DNA of 21,986 nt from DASPJQ01 sp035299065 (GCA_035299065.1 DATGXI010000119.1:1-21986); one strand, 5' to 3'; positions 8,016 to 15,051 are shown, counted from the first letter of the stretch. Made by a program: numbers and translations. The notes: generated by a model from the letters alone, not told the origin.

Positions 8016-8318
8016 ATGGCATTGAAAGGTTTTTTACAATCAGCGTATCAGAATGCGCTGAACATTGATGATATAGCGTTTGAGGACAGGGGACATCGAA
8101 AAAATCTTCCGCTAACGCATTTTAAGCTGTTCACCAGCAACATTCAACTCATTAACCGTCTTGTAACCGAAGGAAAGCTTGACCCGGTAAAAGCAGCCGC
8201 TTTTGTTGAGCGACAAAAGGAAAGTACACGGAAAGCTCTTGGATTAATGCCTGGAATGTCTCCGGCAGAAATTGAAAAAACAATTGAGAATTCGGTAAAA
8301 ACTATTTGTTCTAAATAA
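8016..8318 (+). CDS. Small helical protein of unknown function
   Basis: The 100-residue protein begins MALKGFLQSAYQNALNIDDI and ends ...EIEKTIENSVKTICSK. It has no signal peptide, membrane segment or motif I know. The sequence looks mostly alpha-helical (LFTSNIQLINRLVTEGKLDP, AAAFVERQKESTRKALGL), with a LMPGMSPAEIEKTIENS turn-helix near the end. It has its own good promoter and a perfect palindromic operator. That operator core is shared with the STAS-like/kinase operon, so it is probably co-regulated with the signalling genes. Its stop codon directly abuts the stop of the convergent gene. An adaptor or small regulatory partner is possible, but this is inference only. Confidence 0.75.
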   Translation: MALKGFLQSAYQNALNIDDIAFEDRGHRKNLPLTHFKLFTSNIQLINRLVTEGKLDPVKAAAFVERQKESTRKALGLMPGMSPAEIEKTIENSVKTICSK

Positions 8319-9731
8319 TTATTCCAGTTTATATTTCTTTTCCAGGAGTGGAATAAGTGCCCTTAACACCTCGCTGTGTGCTTTGTTTGACGCTTTAAAT
8401 AGCATAAAAGTTTCCCTTTTTTTCACCTCTGTTTTCTCACTCGCTTCTTTATTAATGTGCAGATCAAAAAATTTCACGATGTATTCAATGTGAATGAACT
8501 GGTTGCCAGGTAAGGATTTTACCTTGCGTAAAATTTTTCTTAAGTAATCATCAGCCATGTCAAGATCGCCTTCCAGCATGAGGAAAAAACTCAATGTTAA
8601 TTTTATATCTATCTCGGCCTTTAAAAAATTTACAAGACTAAAGTCGTTTACTGTTTTAAGAAGTAAAGCTTTTGCCTTTTTTGTTTCATTGGTGCAATAA
8701 AGCAATAACGCATTGACGTAATTTAGCGTGATGGCGGTATTTGTGTCGGCTGTGTCAACCAACGAATTGTCATCGTACTTTAAGAGCTTGTTTTCCAGGT
8801 TTTGTGTTTGGCAATAATAAAAAGCCGACTCAATAAAGCCTGAAATACAGCCAATGTAATTGTGTAGCATGAGGTTGTTATGAACCAGGGCCAGCTTATC
8901 AAAATAAATTTCGGCCTGCTTGAATTTTTTTACAGACAGGTAATATTCAAAATACAGGAAATTGAGGAAATTGCGTTGTGCGCTGTGTGAGGATTCATTG
9001 CCCTGTTCGTTCAGTATTTCTTCGCATGAATTCAGTAACGCAGGAATATCCTCCTCGTGGTGTTCGCTGCAAAAAAGCAAGAATTGAATATGAATAATGT
9101 TTTTTGTAAACAGAACATGTCTGGACGTATTTAGCTCATACACGTTGTCTATTTTCTTTTTCAAAAAGCCAAGCGAGTCAATTTGAACCGGATTTTTTGA
9201 AAGCCTGAAGTCGGAAATCAAACGTGCAAATTCGCACCCAATCTCATCGGCTTTTTCGAGCGAAACCATAAACGCAACCTGTTTGTTGTATTGCTGCGAA
9301 TAGGTGTAATATTTAGGCGTATAAAGATTGATGCGTTTAAGCGCACTGTATACCGGTAAAAGTTCATTGTGCATTCCTTGGGAAATAAGGTCGGCCTCCA
9401 GTTTTTGTAAAATAGCATTAGCGGTTTCGCGTGGATTGGTGGAGCATATTTCAGGTATTTTTGAAAGTGTATTGATGAGCTCCTCTTTTGTAAACCCTGT
9501 AACCAGTGGCATATGATTTTGAATTTTATCAAGTAGCCTGGACTTAAGGGCATAAAAGGCGTTGTTTGTAAGCCCAAGTTCGGCACAAATCTCTTTTTCC
9601 TGTTTTTCGGCCTTTCTCATTTCTGTGAGTAAAAAATGGGAATTTTTGGCCTTACTTTTAATAAAGTCCTGTTCCAGGCTGTTGAACTGGGCAACATCCA
9701 TTTGAATGATAATTTCTTTTAACTTGAGCAT
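8319..9731 (-). CDS. Helical-repeat (TPR-like) protein with possible N-terminal helix-turn-helix, function unknown
   Basis: This 470-residue soluble protein has no signal peptide. Near the N-terminus, KEICAELGLTNNAFYALKSR (about residues 46-65) resembles a sigma-4/LuxR-type helix-turn-helix. The rest is a long series of amphipathic helices rich in Leu, Phe and Tyr (for example LNFLYFEYYLSVKKFKQAEI, LTLSFFLMLEGDLDMADDYL), like degenerate tetratricopeptide repeats. If both readings are right, it is the only gene product in the signalling island that might touch DNA. The start could be ATG 9731 or the ATG ten codons later. It converges with the 8016 gene with no bases between the stops, and diverges from the 9899 receiver across 167 bp. 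Confidence 0.7.
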   Translation of the reverse strand: MLKLKEIIIQMDVAQFNSLEQDFIKSKAKNSHFLLTEMRKAEKQEKEICAELGLTNNAFYALKSRLLDKIQNHMPLVTGFTKEELINTLSKIPEICSTNPRETANAILQKLEADLISQGMHNELLPVYSALKRINLYTPKYYTYSQQYNKQVAFMVSLEKADEIGCEFARLISDFRLSKNPVQIDSLGFLKKKIDNVYELNTSRHVLFTKNIIHIQFLLFCSEHHEEDIPALLNSCEEILNEQGNESSHSAQRNFLNFLYFEYYLSVKKFKQAEIYFDKLALVHNNLMLHNYIGCISGFIESAFYYCQTQNLENKLLKYDDNSLVDTADTNTAITLNYVNALLLYCTNETKKAKALLLKTVNDFSLVNFLKAEIDIKLTLSFFLMLEGDLDMADDYLRKILRKVKSLPGNQFIHIEYIVKFFDLHINKEASEKTEVKKRETFMLFKASNKAHSEVLRALIPLLEKKYKLE

Positions 9732-9785
9732 AAGCTGTTACGAAATAACGATTTAGAGTGGATTAAAATTTTACAATTTCCTGTT

Positions 9786-9796
9786 TTTTCTTACAT
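9786..9796 (+). promoter_or_regulatory. Single TTTTCTTACAT motif in the divergent region
   Basis: This is the third intergenic copy of TTTCTTACAT. It lies between the divergent helical-repeat gene (start 9731) and receiver gene (start 9899). Like the 15145 copy, it is followed by two bases and GTCA (CTTACAT-nn-GTCA). Seven bases later there is a -7-like TAGGTTTTG (9803-9811). The rest of this 167-bp gap shows no convincing minus-strand promoter. Confidence 0.35.
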
Positions 9797-9898
9797 GCGT
9801 CATAGGTTTTGTAAGGCAGGGTGGTGTGCAACTTTGTTTAGGTCGAAATTTGTTCTGTGATAATAATTGATATTAGGTTGAATTAAATGCAATAATTT

Positions 9899-10327
9899 AT
9901 GAAAGACATTCTTGTAATTGAAAATGAGCGAATGATTTTTTTGGATATTAAAATTACCTTTGCCAACGCAGGATTCAACGTGATTCTTGCAAATTCCTAT
10001 AACATAGCTTCGCTTGCAGCCAGTGGAGTTTCTGCGGATCTTGTAATTGCGGATGTAAAGACAGCTACCGGTGTTTTTAAGGAACTTTACAAGGTGCTTA
10101 AATCCAATTCGGCCTACAAAGGAACTCCTGTTATACTTACCAATTCGGGCAGCCGGGTCCTTGAGCGTTTTTGCCTTCGCAAAAAAATCAATGTAATTGC
10201 CGAGGTTGATAAACCCTATAATAGTGCCGATCTTTTGTTTATTTACCATCAATACCTTATTCACTCCACTGAAGTGAAACACTTTGACGCGGCTGATTTT
10301 GTTTACAGGGAACTTGTTATGAGTTAG
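9899..10327 (+). CDS. Receiver-domain protein with altered acidic pocket
   Basis: The 142-residue single receiver begins MKDILVIENERMIF. The phospho-acceptor position is kept (Asp52 in DLVIADV), as are the switch Thr (VILTNSG) and Lys (EVDKPYNS). The metal-binding acidic pair is Glu8-Asn9 rather than Glu/Asp-Asp. The loop after Asp52 (VKTATGVF) lacks the usual MPxMDG sequence. It may phosphorylate poorly or act as a binding-only receiver. No output domain is present; a tail of about 25 residues after the Lys (YHQYLIHSTEVKHFDAADFV) is extra helix. It stands alone between two minus-strand genes and converges with the 10333 gene, leaving only 5 bp between stops. Confidence 0.82.
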   Translation: MKDILVIENERMIFLDIKITFANAGFNVILANSYNIASLAASGVSADLVIADVKTATGVFKELYKVLKSNSAYKGTPVILTNSGSRVLERFCLRKKINVIAEVDKPYNSADLLFIYHQYLIHSTEVKHFDAADFVYRELVMS

Positions 10328-10332
10328 GCGTT

Positions 10333-11742
10333 TCATGAATTTTTATTGGTTATGGATTCAATTTCATTGGTGCTTTGCATAATTTGCTGTATAACATGAT
10401 CAAACATACTGGTTGTCTTTTGCAGATTTTTTAATACTTCGGTATTGGAAGCATGCGAAATATCATCAAATTTAATTAAGCTTATAAGCCCCAGAATACT
10501 GGCAATTGGTGCGCGCGCCTGGTGTGATAGCATAAAAGCAATTTCAGAGAGCTGATCATATTGTTGTTTTAATTTTCGTTCAGCAGTTTTTCGCTCTGTA
10601 ATATCACGTGAAAAACAAGCGGTGCCAATTATAGTACTTCCCTTTTTTATAGGGTAAAATGATACTTCTGACCATGAATTGTGTACGTCATCGGGTGGTT
10701 CGGTTACCGTAAATGTTTCTCCACCCAGGGCTCTTTCGTAGAAGGTTTTCCAGGTTTGTTTTTTGTGTTCAGGAAAACCTAGCTCAAGAATATTCATGCC
10801 CCTTGCAACCACCGTACCCGAAATTTGTAAAATTGTATCGTCAAAAGGTTTGTTGGAAGTAATAAGCTGCAAGTGGTTGTCAACGCTCCACATTAAATCA
10901 CCAGTGTTGTTGATCAATGCTTTTGTATTGGTACGGTCAAATTCCCTGTCCTGTTCAGCTACTTTTTTTTCATTAATATCCCTGAAGTTTGCCACAAAAG
11001 CATTAATGGCAGGCTCATGTGTAAGGTTGGTAACGGTACCTTCACACCAGGTATAGTGACCGTTCTTATGCAACATCCTGAACTGTATATGTACCGATTT
11101 TTCGGGTACACCGGCCAGGTTTTCTAAATTATCGCGTACTAACTGCGTATCTTCCTTATGAACGAGCGAAAAAGCCGGTATGTCAAGGTATTCTTCCTGC
11201 GAATAGCCAAGTATATGGGTTATGGAAGGACTACAATACAATTTTTTAAATTCAGGGGTAATGAGCATTTTCATATCGGTGCTACGCTCAATAATTGCCC
11301 TGAACCTTTTTTCACTTTGCTCCAGCCTGATTTCAGCCTCCTTTATTTTACGTTCATTTTCCCTTTTTAGCAAGGCATTTTGAATGGCCTGTGCCAGGCG
11401 CTGTAAATTGGTTTTTAATAAATAATCATCAATGCCGCTTTTTATCATGGCAACAGCATATTCTTCAGAAACGCTGCCGGTTACCAATATAAATGGAATG
11501 TCAAGTTGTTTTTGCCTGTATATTTCATGTGCAAGCAATGAATCAAATTGCGGAAGGGCGTGATCACACAAGATTAGATCGGGTTTAAAATTGTCCAGCC
11601 CGTCCAAATAAAGCTCCTTGTTCTTGGCAAGAAAGTATTGGAAATTTAACTGCGCCCGTTCCAATTGCCGTTTAACCAGGTCAGCGTCACTTTGAGAGTC
11701 CTCAAGGTGTAATATGCGATATTCTTTGTGAGAGAAAGCCAA
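10333..11742 (-). CDS. Receiver-PAS-PAS-DHp protein lacking an ATPase domain
   Basis: The 469-residue protein opens with a full receiver: Glu14-Asp15, phospho-acceptor Asp60 in LILCDHALPQFD, Thr88 and Lys110. A coiled coil follows (about 125-148). Then come PAS 1 (about 144-258, ending FRDINEKKVAEQ) and PAS 2 (about 275-388, ending FSRDITERKTAERK). The end is a HisKA-like dimerisation helix with SHQARAPIASILGL, His407. The protein stops about 60 residues after this His: there is no N-box or glycine box, and the next gene converges immediately. It therefore cannot be a self-sufficient kinase. It could be phosphorylated by another kinase, act as a phosphotransferase or phosphatase scaffold, or be a sensor subunit. 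It is the last gene of the minus-strand operon, 7 bp after the Rcp1-like receiver. Confidence 0.88.
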   Translation of the reverse strand: MAFSHKEYRILHLEDSQSDADLVKRQLERAQLNFQYFLAKNKELYLDGLDNFKPDLILCDHALPQFDSLLAHEIYRQKQLDIPFILVTGSVSEEYAVAMIKSGIDDYLLKTNLQRLAQAIQNALLKRENERKIKEAEIRLEQSEKRFRAIIERSTDMKMLITPEFKKLYCSPSITHILGYSQEEYLDIPAFSLVHKEDTQLVRDNLENLAGVPEKSVHIQFRMLHKNGHYTWCEGTVTNLTHEPAINAFVANFRDINEKKVAEQDREFDRTNTKALINNTGDLMWSVDNHLQLITSNKPFDDTILQISGTVVARGMNILELGFPEHKKQTWKTFYERALGGETFTVTEPPDDVHNSWSEVSFYPIKKGSTIIGTACFSRDITERKTAERKLKQQYDQLSEIAFMLSHQARAPIASILGLISLIKFDDISHASNTEVLKNLQKTTSMFDHVIQQIMQSTNEIESITNKNS

Positions 11743-11749
11743 TTTTGAA

Positions 11750-12193
11750 TTAGTTTGTAGGTGGTTGATTAACTAAAAGCCAGTAAAGGCCAAGCTCTGA
11801 AACAGCTTTCATAAAGGATTCAAAGTCTACGGGTTTTACCACGTAACTGTTCACGCCTAATTCATAACACATTGCAATGTCAGGGTCTTCTTTTGAAGAG
11901 GTAAGTACAACGACCGGTATTTTTTTTGTAAGCTCATTGGCTTTTAATTGCCTTAACACCTCAATACCGTCAACCTTGGGCATTTTCAAGTCAAGTAAAA
12001 TGACCTTTGGTTTATTGTCAATATTGCGTCCTTCATATTCCCCCTTGCCAAATATAAAGTCAAGTCCTTCAGCCCCGTCTTTAACATGATAAAGCCTGTT
12101 GGCCAAATTGTTTTTTTTAAGGGCCCGAATGGTGAGATTGGCATCATCCATATTGTCCTCAATAAGTAATATTTCTATTTCGCTATTTACCAT
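11750..12193 (-). CDS. Rcp1-like single-domain response regulator
   Basis: The 147-residue receiver has Glu12-Asp13, phospho-acceptor Asp68 in VILLDLKMPKVDG, Thr98 (VVVLTSS) and Lys120 (YVVKPVDF). The long loop after the second helix (GKGEYEGRNIDNKPK) and the C-terminal LGLYWLLVNQPP are hallmarks of the Rcp1 family, first known as partners of cyanobacterial phytochrome. The start codon directly abuts the stop of the kinase gene (TAAATG), so the two are translationally coupled and almost certainly cognate. There is no DNA-binding domain. The likely onward partners are the receiver-PAS-PAS-DHp protein encoded next, or free diffusion to other targets. Confidence 0.94.
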   Translation of the reverse strand: MVNSEIEILLIEDNMDDANLTIRALKKNNLANRLYHVKDGAEGLDFIFGKGEYEGRNIDNKPKVILLDLKMPKVDGIEVLRQLKANELTKKIPVVVLTSSKEDPDIAMCYELGVNSYVVKPVDFESFMKAVSELGLYWLLVNQPPTN

Positions 12194-13966
12194 TTATTGT
12201 ATTTTAGGAAGTGTAAAATAAAATCGTGTTCCGGTATTTAATTCTGATTCGGCCCAAATTTGGCCATGGTGCTTTTGTACAATTCGCTTTACAATGGCCA
12301 ACCCAACCCCTGTGCCGGAAAAGTCTTCCTGTGAATGCAACCGCTGGAAAACCCCAAATAATTTATTGTAGTAGCGCATGTCAAAACCAACACCATTATC
12401 ACTCACAACATATTCAATTAGGTTGCCTTTAACAGTTGAACCAATGGCAATTTGGCTTATAGAACGGCCTGAGGAAAATTTTACAGCATTTGAAACCAGG
12501 TTTATCAACACCTGTCTTATTAGTGCATAATCGGCCTGGGCAGGATGAATTTCATTTATAACCAGGTTCACTTTGTGTTTCATAACGGGAGAAATTACTT
12601 CGTCACATACTTCACGAACCAGCATATCCATGTTTATGACCTCGGTTGAAAGTTCTTTTTTACCAAGCCTTGAAAATGCCAAAAGGTCGTCAATAAGTTC
12701 TCCCATGCGTTTGGAATTGCGCAATACAGCCTGTATGGTTTCCTTGCCTTCTTTATCAAGTTTGTCAAAATAATCTTCTTCCAGTATTTTCGTATAACCA
12801 TGTATGGCTCTTAATGGAGCTCGTAAATCATGTGAAATGGAGTAGGAGAACGACTCCAGTTCTTTATTGGCGGTTTCAAGTTGTTCATGGTATTTTTTCA
12901 ATTCGGCCTCGGCAAGCTTTTGCTCGGTTATGTTTTCAGAGATGCCGAGTAAAAAAGCGGGTGTATCATCAGGGCCATAAATGGGGATTTTTTTTGTATG
13001 TAATGTTTTTTGTCCATCGGCAGTTTGAATATACTCTTCGGGTATATCAAGCATAACCCTTTTTTTTAAGGTTTCCCTGTCTTTTGAAATAAAAAAATCG
13101 GCCTGTTCCTTTGGAAAAAAGTCGTAGTCGTTTTTTCCCAGGAGCATATCTCTGTTAAAGCCAAGCAACTCTTCACCTGCTTTATTGAATCGTACAAAAC
13201 GCAGTTCTTTTGCGTCTTTTACAAAAATCATGTTGGGAATGTTTTCAAGTATGGTGTTCAGGAACTCGTTTGTTTGTTTTATGCTTGCTTCATTTTTATT
13301 GAGTTGTTCAATGTAGCTTTGAAGTTCTTCACTCAACGTGTTAAGCCCAACAGCAATGGCATCCAGTTCATCGCCTTGTTCACTTGTTTCAAGGGTTTCA
13401 CTAAAATCAAGCGTAGTATAGTTTAGCAAAACAGAAAGAATGCGGTTAATCCTGCGTTCGTTGTTTTTTACAAGATGTATTTTTTCTTCCAGTTCGCTTT
13501 TTACTTCGTTAAATTCCCTGAATTTTTTTTCCTGTTCATTTATCATCAACGTAACGTCCTCTGCTTTATGTAAGATGCACGAAATTTCGTCACCATTAAA
13601 TAGGGGTGTGTTTACAGGACTCCAGTAACGTACCTCAAATTCACCACCCTCGCTAATTGGTCGTTTAATGTCATATTTCTGTATATCCATTGTATGTGCT
13701 TTTTTGGTGTCAAGCACATGCATAAGTGACCGCCTCAGGTTTAACGTTCCATCGGCTTTTTTATCATCAGGGTTATCAGGAAAAACCTGAAATAGGCCAC
13801 GCCCAACAATTTCATTGCGTTTTGTCATGGTTGCCTCAAGGTAAGCGTTACTTACAGCAACAATTGTAAATTCAGGTGGATTGGGTGCAAGAACAAGAAA
13901 AAGCCCGGGTGCCGATTCAAATAATTGCCTGAATGAAATTTCTTCGCTAAAACTGGTTTTTTGCAT
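12194..13966 (-). CDS. Soluble PAS-HAMP-PAS histidine kinase
   Basis: The 590-residue protein has no transmembrane segment. In order, it has an N-terminal PAS (about 10-140) and then a coiled coil with a HAMP-like linker (about 150-222; RILSVLLNYTTLDFSETLE... GDELDAIAVGLNTL). A second PAS follows (about 233-350; NMIFVKDAKELRFVRFNKAG, ending GISENITEQK). The HisKA domain has His379 in SYSISHDLRAPL. The ATPase domain has Asn493 (NLVSNAVKF), G1 DNGVGF (523-528), an F-box-like FGVFQRLH and G2 GTGVGLAIVK (551-560). All catalytic motifs are intact. It probably senses a cytosolic cue through the PAS domains. Two STAS-like genes precede it and an Rcp1-like receiver follows with no gap, so the group reads as one signalling unit. 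Confidence 0.95.
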   Translation of the reverse strand: MQKTSFSEEISFRQLFESAPGLFLVLAPNPPEFTIVAVSNAYLEATMTKRNEIVGRGLFQVFPDNPDDKKADGTLNLRRSLMHVLDTKKAHTMDIQKYDIKRPISEGGEFEVRYWSPVNTPLFNGDEISCILHKAEDVTLMINEQEKKFREFNEVKSELEEKIHLVKNNERRINRILSVLLNYTTLDFSETLETSEQGDELDAIAVGLNTLSEELQSYIEQLNKNEASIKQTNEFLNTILENIPNMIFVKDAKELRFVRFNKAGEELLGFNRDMLLGKNDYDFFPKEQADFFISKDRETLKKRVMLDIPEEYIQTADGQKTLHTKKIPIYGPDDTPAFLLGISENITEQKLAEAELKKYHEQLETANKELESFSYSISHDLRAPLRAIHGYTKILEEDYFDKLDKEGKETIQAVLRNSKRMGELIDDLLAFSRLGKKELSTEVINMDMLVREVCDEVISPVMKHKVNLVINEIHPAQADYALIRQVLINLVSNAVKFSSGRSISQIAIGSTVKGNLIEYVVSDNGVGFDMRYYNKLFGVFQRLHSQEDFSGTGVGLAIVKRIVQKHHGQIWAESELNTGTRFYFTLPKIQ

Positions 13967-13981
13967 GCGTGTGAAGTGATT

Positions 13982-14380
13982 CTATAAATATTGTTTTAAC
14001 CATTCTTTTGCTTTTGCTTCTTCACCTGGTTTAAAAATTTTAAGCGGGTACGGTGGTTTTTGCAGCCCAACAAACAGGTTAACAACAATTCTTCCAAGCG
14101 GATTGTGCACTATAATGGCAATAGCATTAACAAATTCAGGAAGGGTTTCAGCAGCTTTTTTGCGTTCCTCTTTCGAATTCGGTTTGATGTGTTTGCCATC
14201 AATGAGAAGACAAAATTTTTGTTTTCCGTAACGTGCAATAAACTTTTCGGTTTCCTGTTTTTCCTGTTCGCTCGTTAGTTTGGGTGCATTTGGTTTTGTA
14301 GTTGAGCATAAAATGCCGTCTTCAAACCAAAAAAAGCCTGTTAATGTTTCGTTTACTTCTACGTTAGGAGGAGCCTGCAT
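13982..14380 (-). CDS. STAS/SpoIIAA-like small protein, copy 2 (probably DUF7793-type)
   Basis: The 132-residue soluble protein has the segments GFFWFEDGILCSTTK, KFCLLIDGKHI, a polar helix (KEERKKAAETLPEFVNAIAI), HNPLGRIVVNLFVG, PPYPLKIF and EAKAKEWLKQYL. The alternating strand-helix pattern and the ending P-x-x-x-F...EA-x-x-WL resemble the small STAS/SEC14-like proteins that I recall as DUF7793 in Bacteroidota; the family number is from memory. It is clearly a paralogue of the product of the adjacent upstream gene. It is encoded 15 bp before the PAS kinase. A role as a partner or antagonist in that kinase pathway is inferred from context only. Confidence 0.8.
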   Translation of the reverse strand: MQAPPNVEVNETLTGFFWFEDGILCSTTKPNAPKLTSEQEKQETEKFIARYGKQKFCLLIDGKHIKPNSKEERKKAAETLPEFVNAIAIIVHNPLGRIVVNLFVGLQKPPYPLKIFKPGEEAKAKEWLKQYL

Positions 14381-14383
14381 AAA

Positions 14384-14779
14384 TTATTCCATGTGTTGAG
14401 TTAGCCATGCGCGTGCGTCAATTTCATTTGTAAACATGCGCATTGGGAATTTAGGTGGTTTGAAGCCCAGAACCAGGTTTGAAATAAAGCGTGTTGTATA
14501 AGAATTTGAAATCATTGCCTGAGCTTTAATTATCTCATGCAGATTTTTGGTCACAAATTCCGCATCCTTTTGTTGTAACCGGGAAGCTTCGTTTATGTCA
14601 ACAAGCACGCATAATTTTTTTCCATTGGCTAGCTTGCGCAGGGCCTCAAACCAGTAGAGGTTTTCTTCATAAGAGGATGGCGAATAATTTTTGGAGATTG
14701 AACACAAAAAACCGTTTTCGTCAAACCACATGGTTGATGTTGGCCAATCAATTATTTTAACATTCGCAGGAATTTCCAT
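14384..14779 (-). CDS. STAS/SpoIIAA-like small protein, copy 1 (probably DUF7793-type)
   Basis: The 131-residue protein is the first gene of the minus-strand operon. It shares with its neighbour the N-terminal P-x-NV segment, MWFDENGFLCSISK, KKLCVLVDINEASRL, an AQAMISN strand, FISNLVLGFKPPKFPMRMF and the EIDARAWLTQH ending. Identity is low outside these blocks, so the duplication is old or has diverged. Only 3 bp separate the two genes. The tandem 21-bp operator repeat and a good promoter lie upstream. In some Gram-positive bacteria STAS proteins pair with kinases as partner switches; whether these do the same is an open inference. Confidence 0.8.
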   Translation of the reverse strand: MEIPANVKIIDWPTSTMWFDENGFLCSISKNYSPSSYEENLYWFEALRKLANGKKLCVLVDINEASRLQQKDAEFVTKNLHEIIKAQAMISNSYTTRFISNLVLGFKPPKFPMRMFTNEIDARAWLTQHME

Positions 14780-14912
14780 AACAAATTCACTTAAGGTTTT
14801 ATTCTAATTAGTTTTTCTCCATCAAACTAACCACATTCATTAAACCATTTGTTTTCTAATTCCTTTTTTTTCGCTGTATAGTATTAAATATTAAAACATC
14901 ATTTGTATGTCT

Positions 14913-14942
14913 TAAAAATAAGGAATTAAAATTACGATGCAA
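14913..14942 (-). promoter_or_regulatory. Promoter for the STAS-like/kinase operon
   Basis: Reading the minus strand, TTG (14942-14940), a 19-bp spacer and TATTTTTA (14920-14913) match the TTG/TAnnTTTG form with one mismatch at the final base. The tandem CGTAGAAATACGGT sites lie just upstream, centred at about -62 and -83, typical for an activator. Confidence 0.5.
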
Positions 14943-14954
14943 TAGTTTCATTAA

Positions 14955-14996
14955 AAAAATGCGTAGAAATACGGTAAAAATGCGTAGAAATACGGT
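14955..14996. repeat. Perfect 21-bp tandem repeat carrying two operator candidates
   Basis: The unit is AAAAAT followed by GCGTAGAAATACGGT, at 14955-14975 and 14976-14996 with no mismatch. The 21-bp period is two helical turns, so both sites face the same side of the DNA. Each contains the palindromic core CGTA-GAAA-TACG. The 14-base core CGTAGAAATACGGT is identical to the one at 7957-7970. Confidence 0.75.
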
Positions 14997-15051
14997 CCTT
15001 TGTATTGCGGCTTTCTCATTTAGAGTGTGTTTGGTTTTTTTAGGCAAGGTG

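Noticed and set aside
9218..9586. 122-codon minus-strand frame inside the helical-repeat gene
   Set aside because: It overlaps the longer 470-residue frame on the same strand and shows low-complexity, biased composition.
9800..10336. Long open frame of 178 codons on the minus strand opposite the 9899 receiver
   Set aside because: Its translation has no family features, while the plus strand encodes a recognisable receiver with Asp, Thr and Lys in place; it is the antisense shadow.
12194..13966. Transmembrane receptor kinase because of the HAMP-like segment
   Set aside because: No hydrophobic span long enough for a membrane helix is present; the HAMP-like part is an internal cytosolic linker.
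14955..14996. LytTR or NarL-type binding site assignment for the tandem repeat
   Set aside because: The 21-bp period fits LytTR spacing, but the sequence does not match the LytTR consensus well, and the TAC/GTA orientation is opposite to NarL half-sites; no LytTR or LuxR-type regulator is in the window.
14955..14996. CRISPR array
   Set aside because: There are only two adjacent copies with no variable spacer, and no cas genes.
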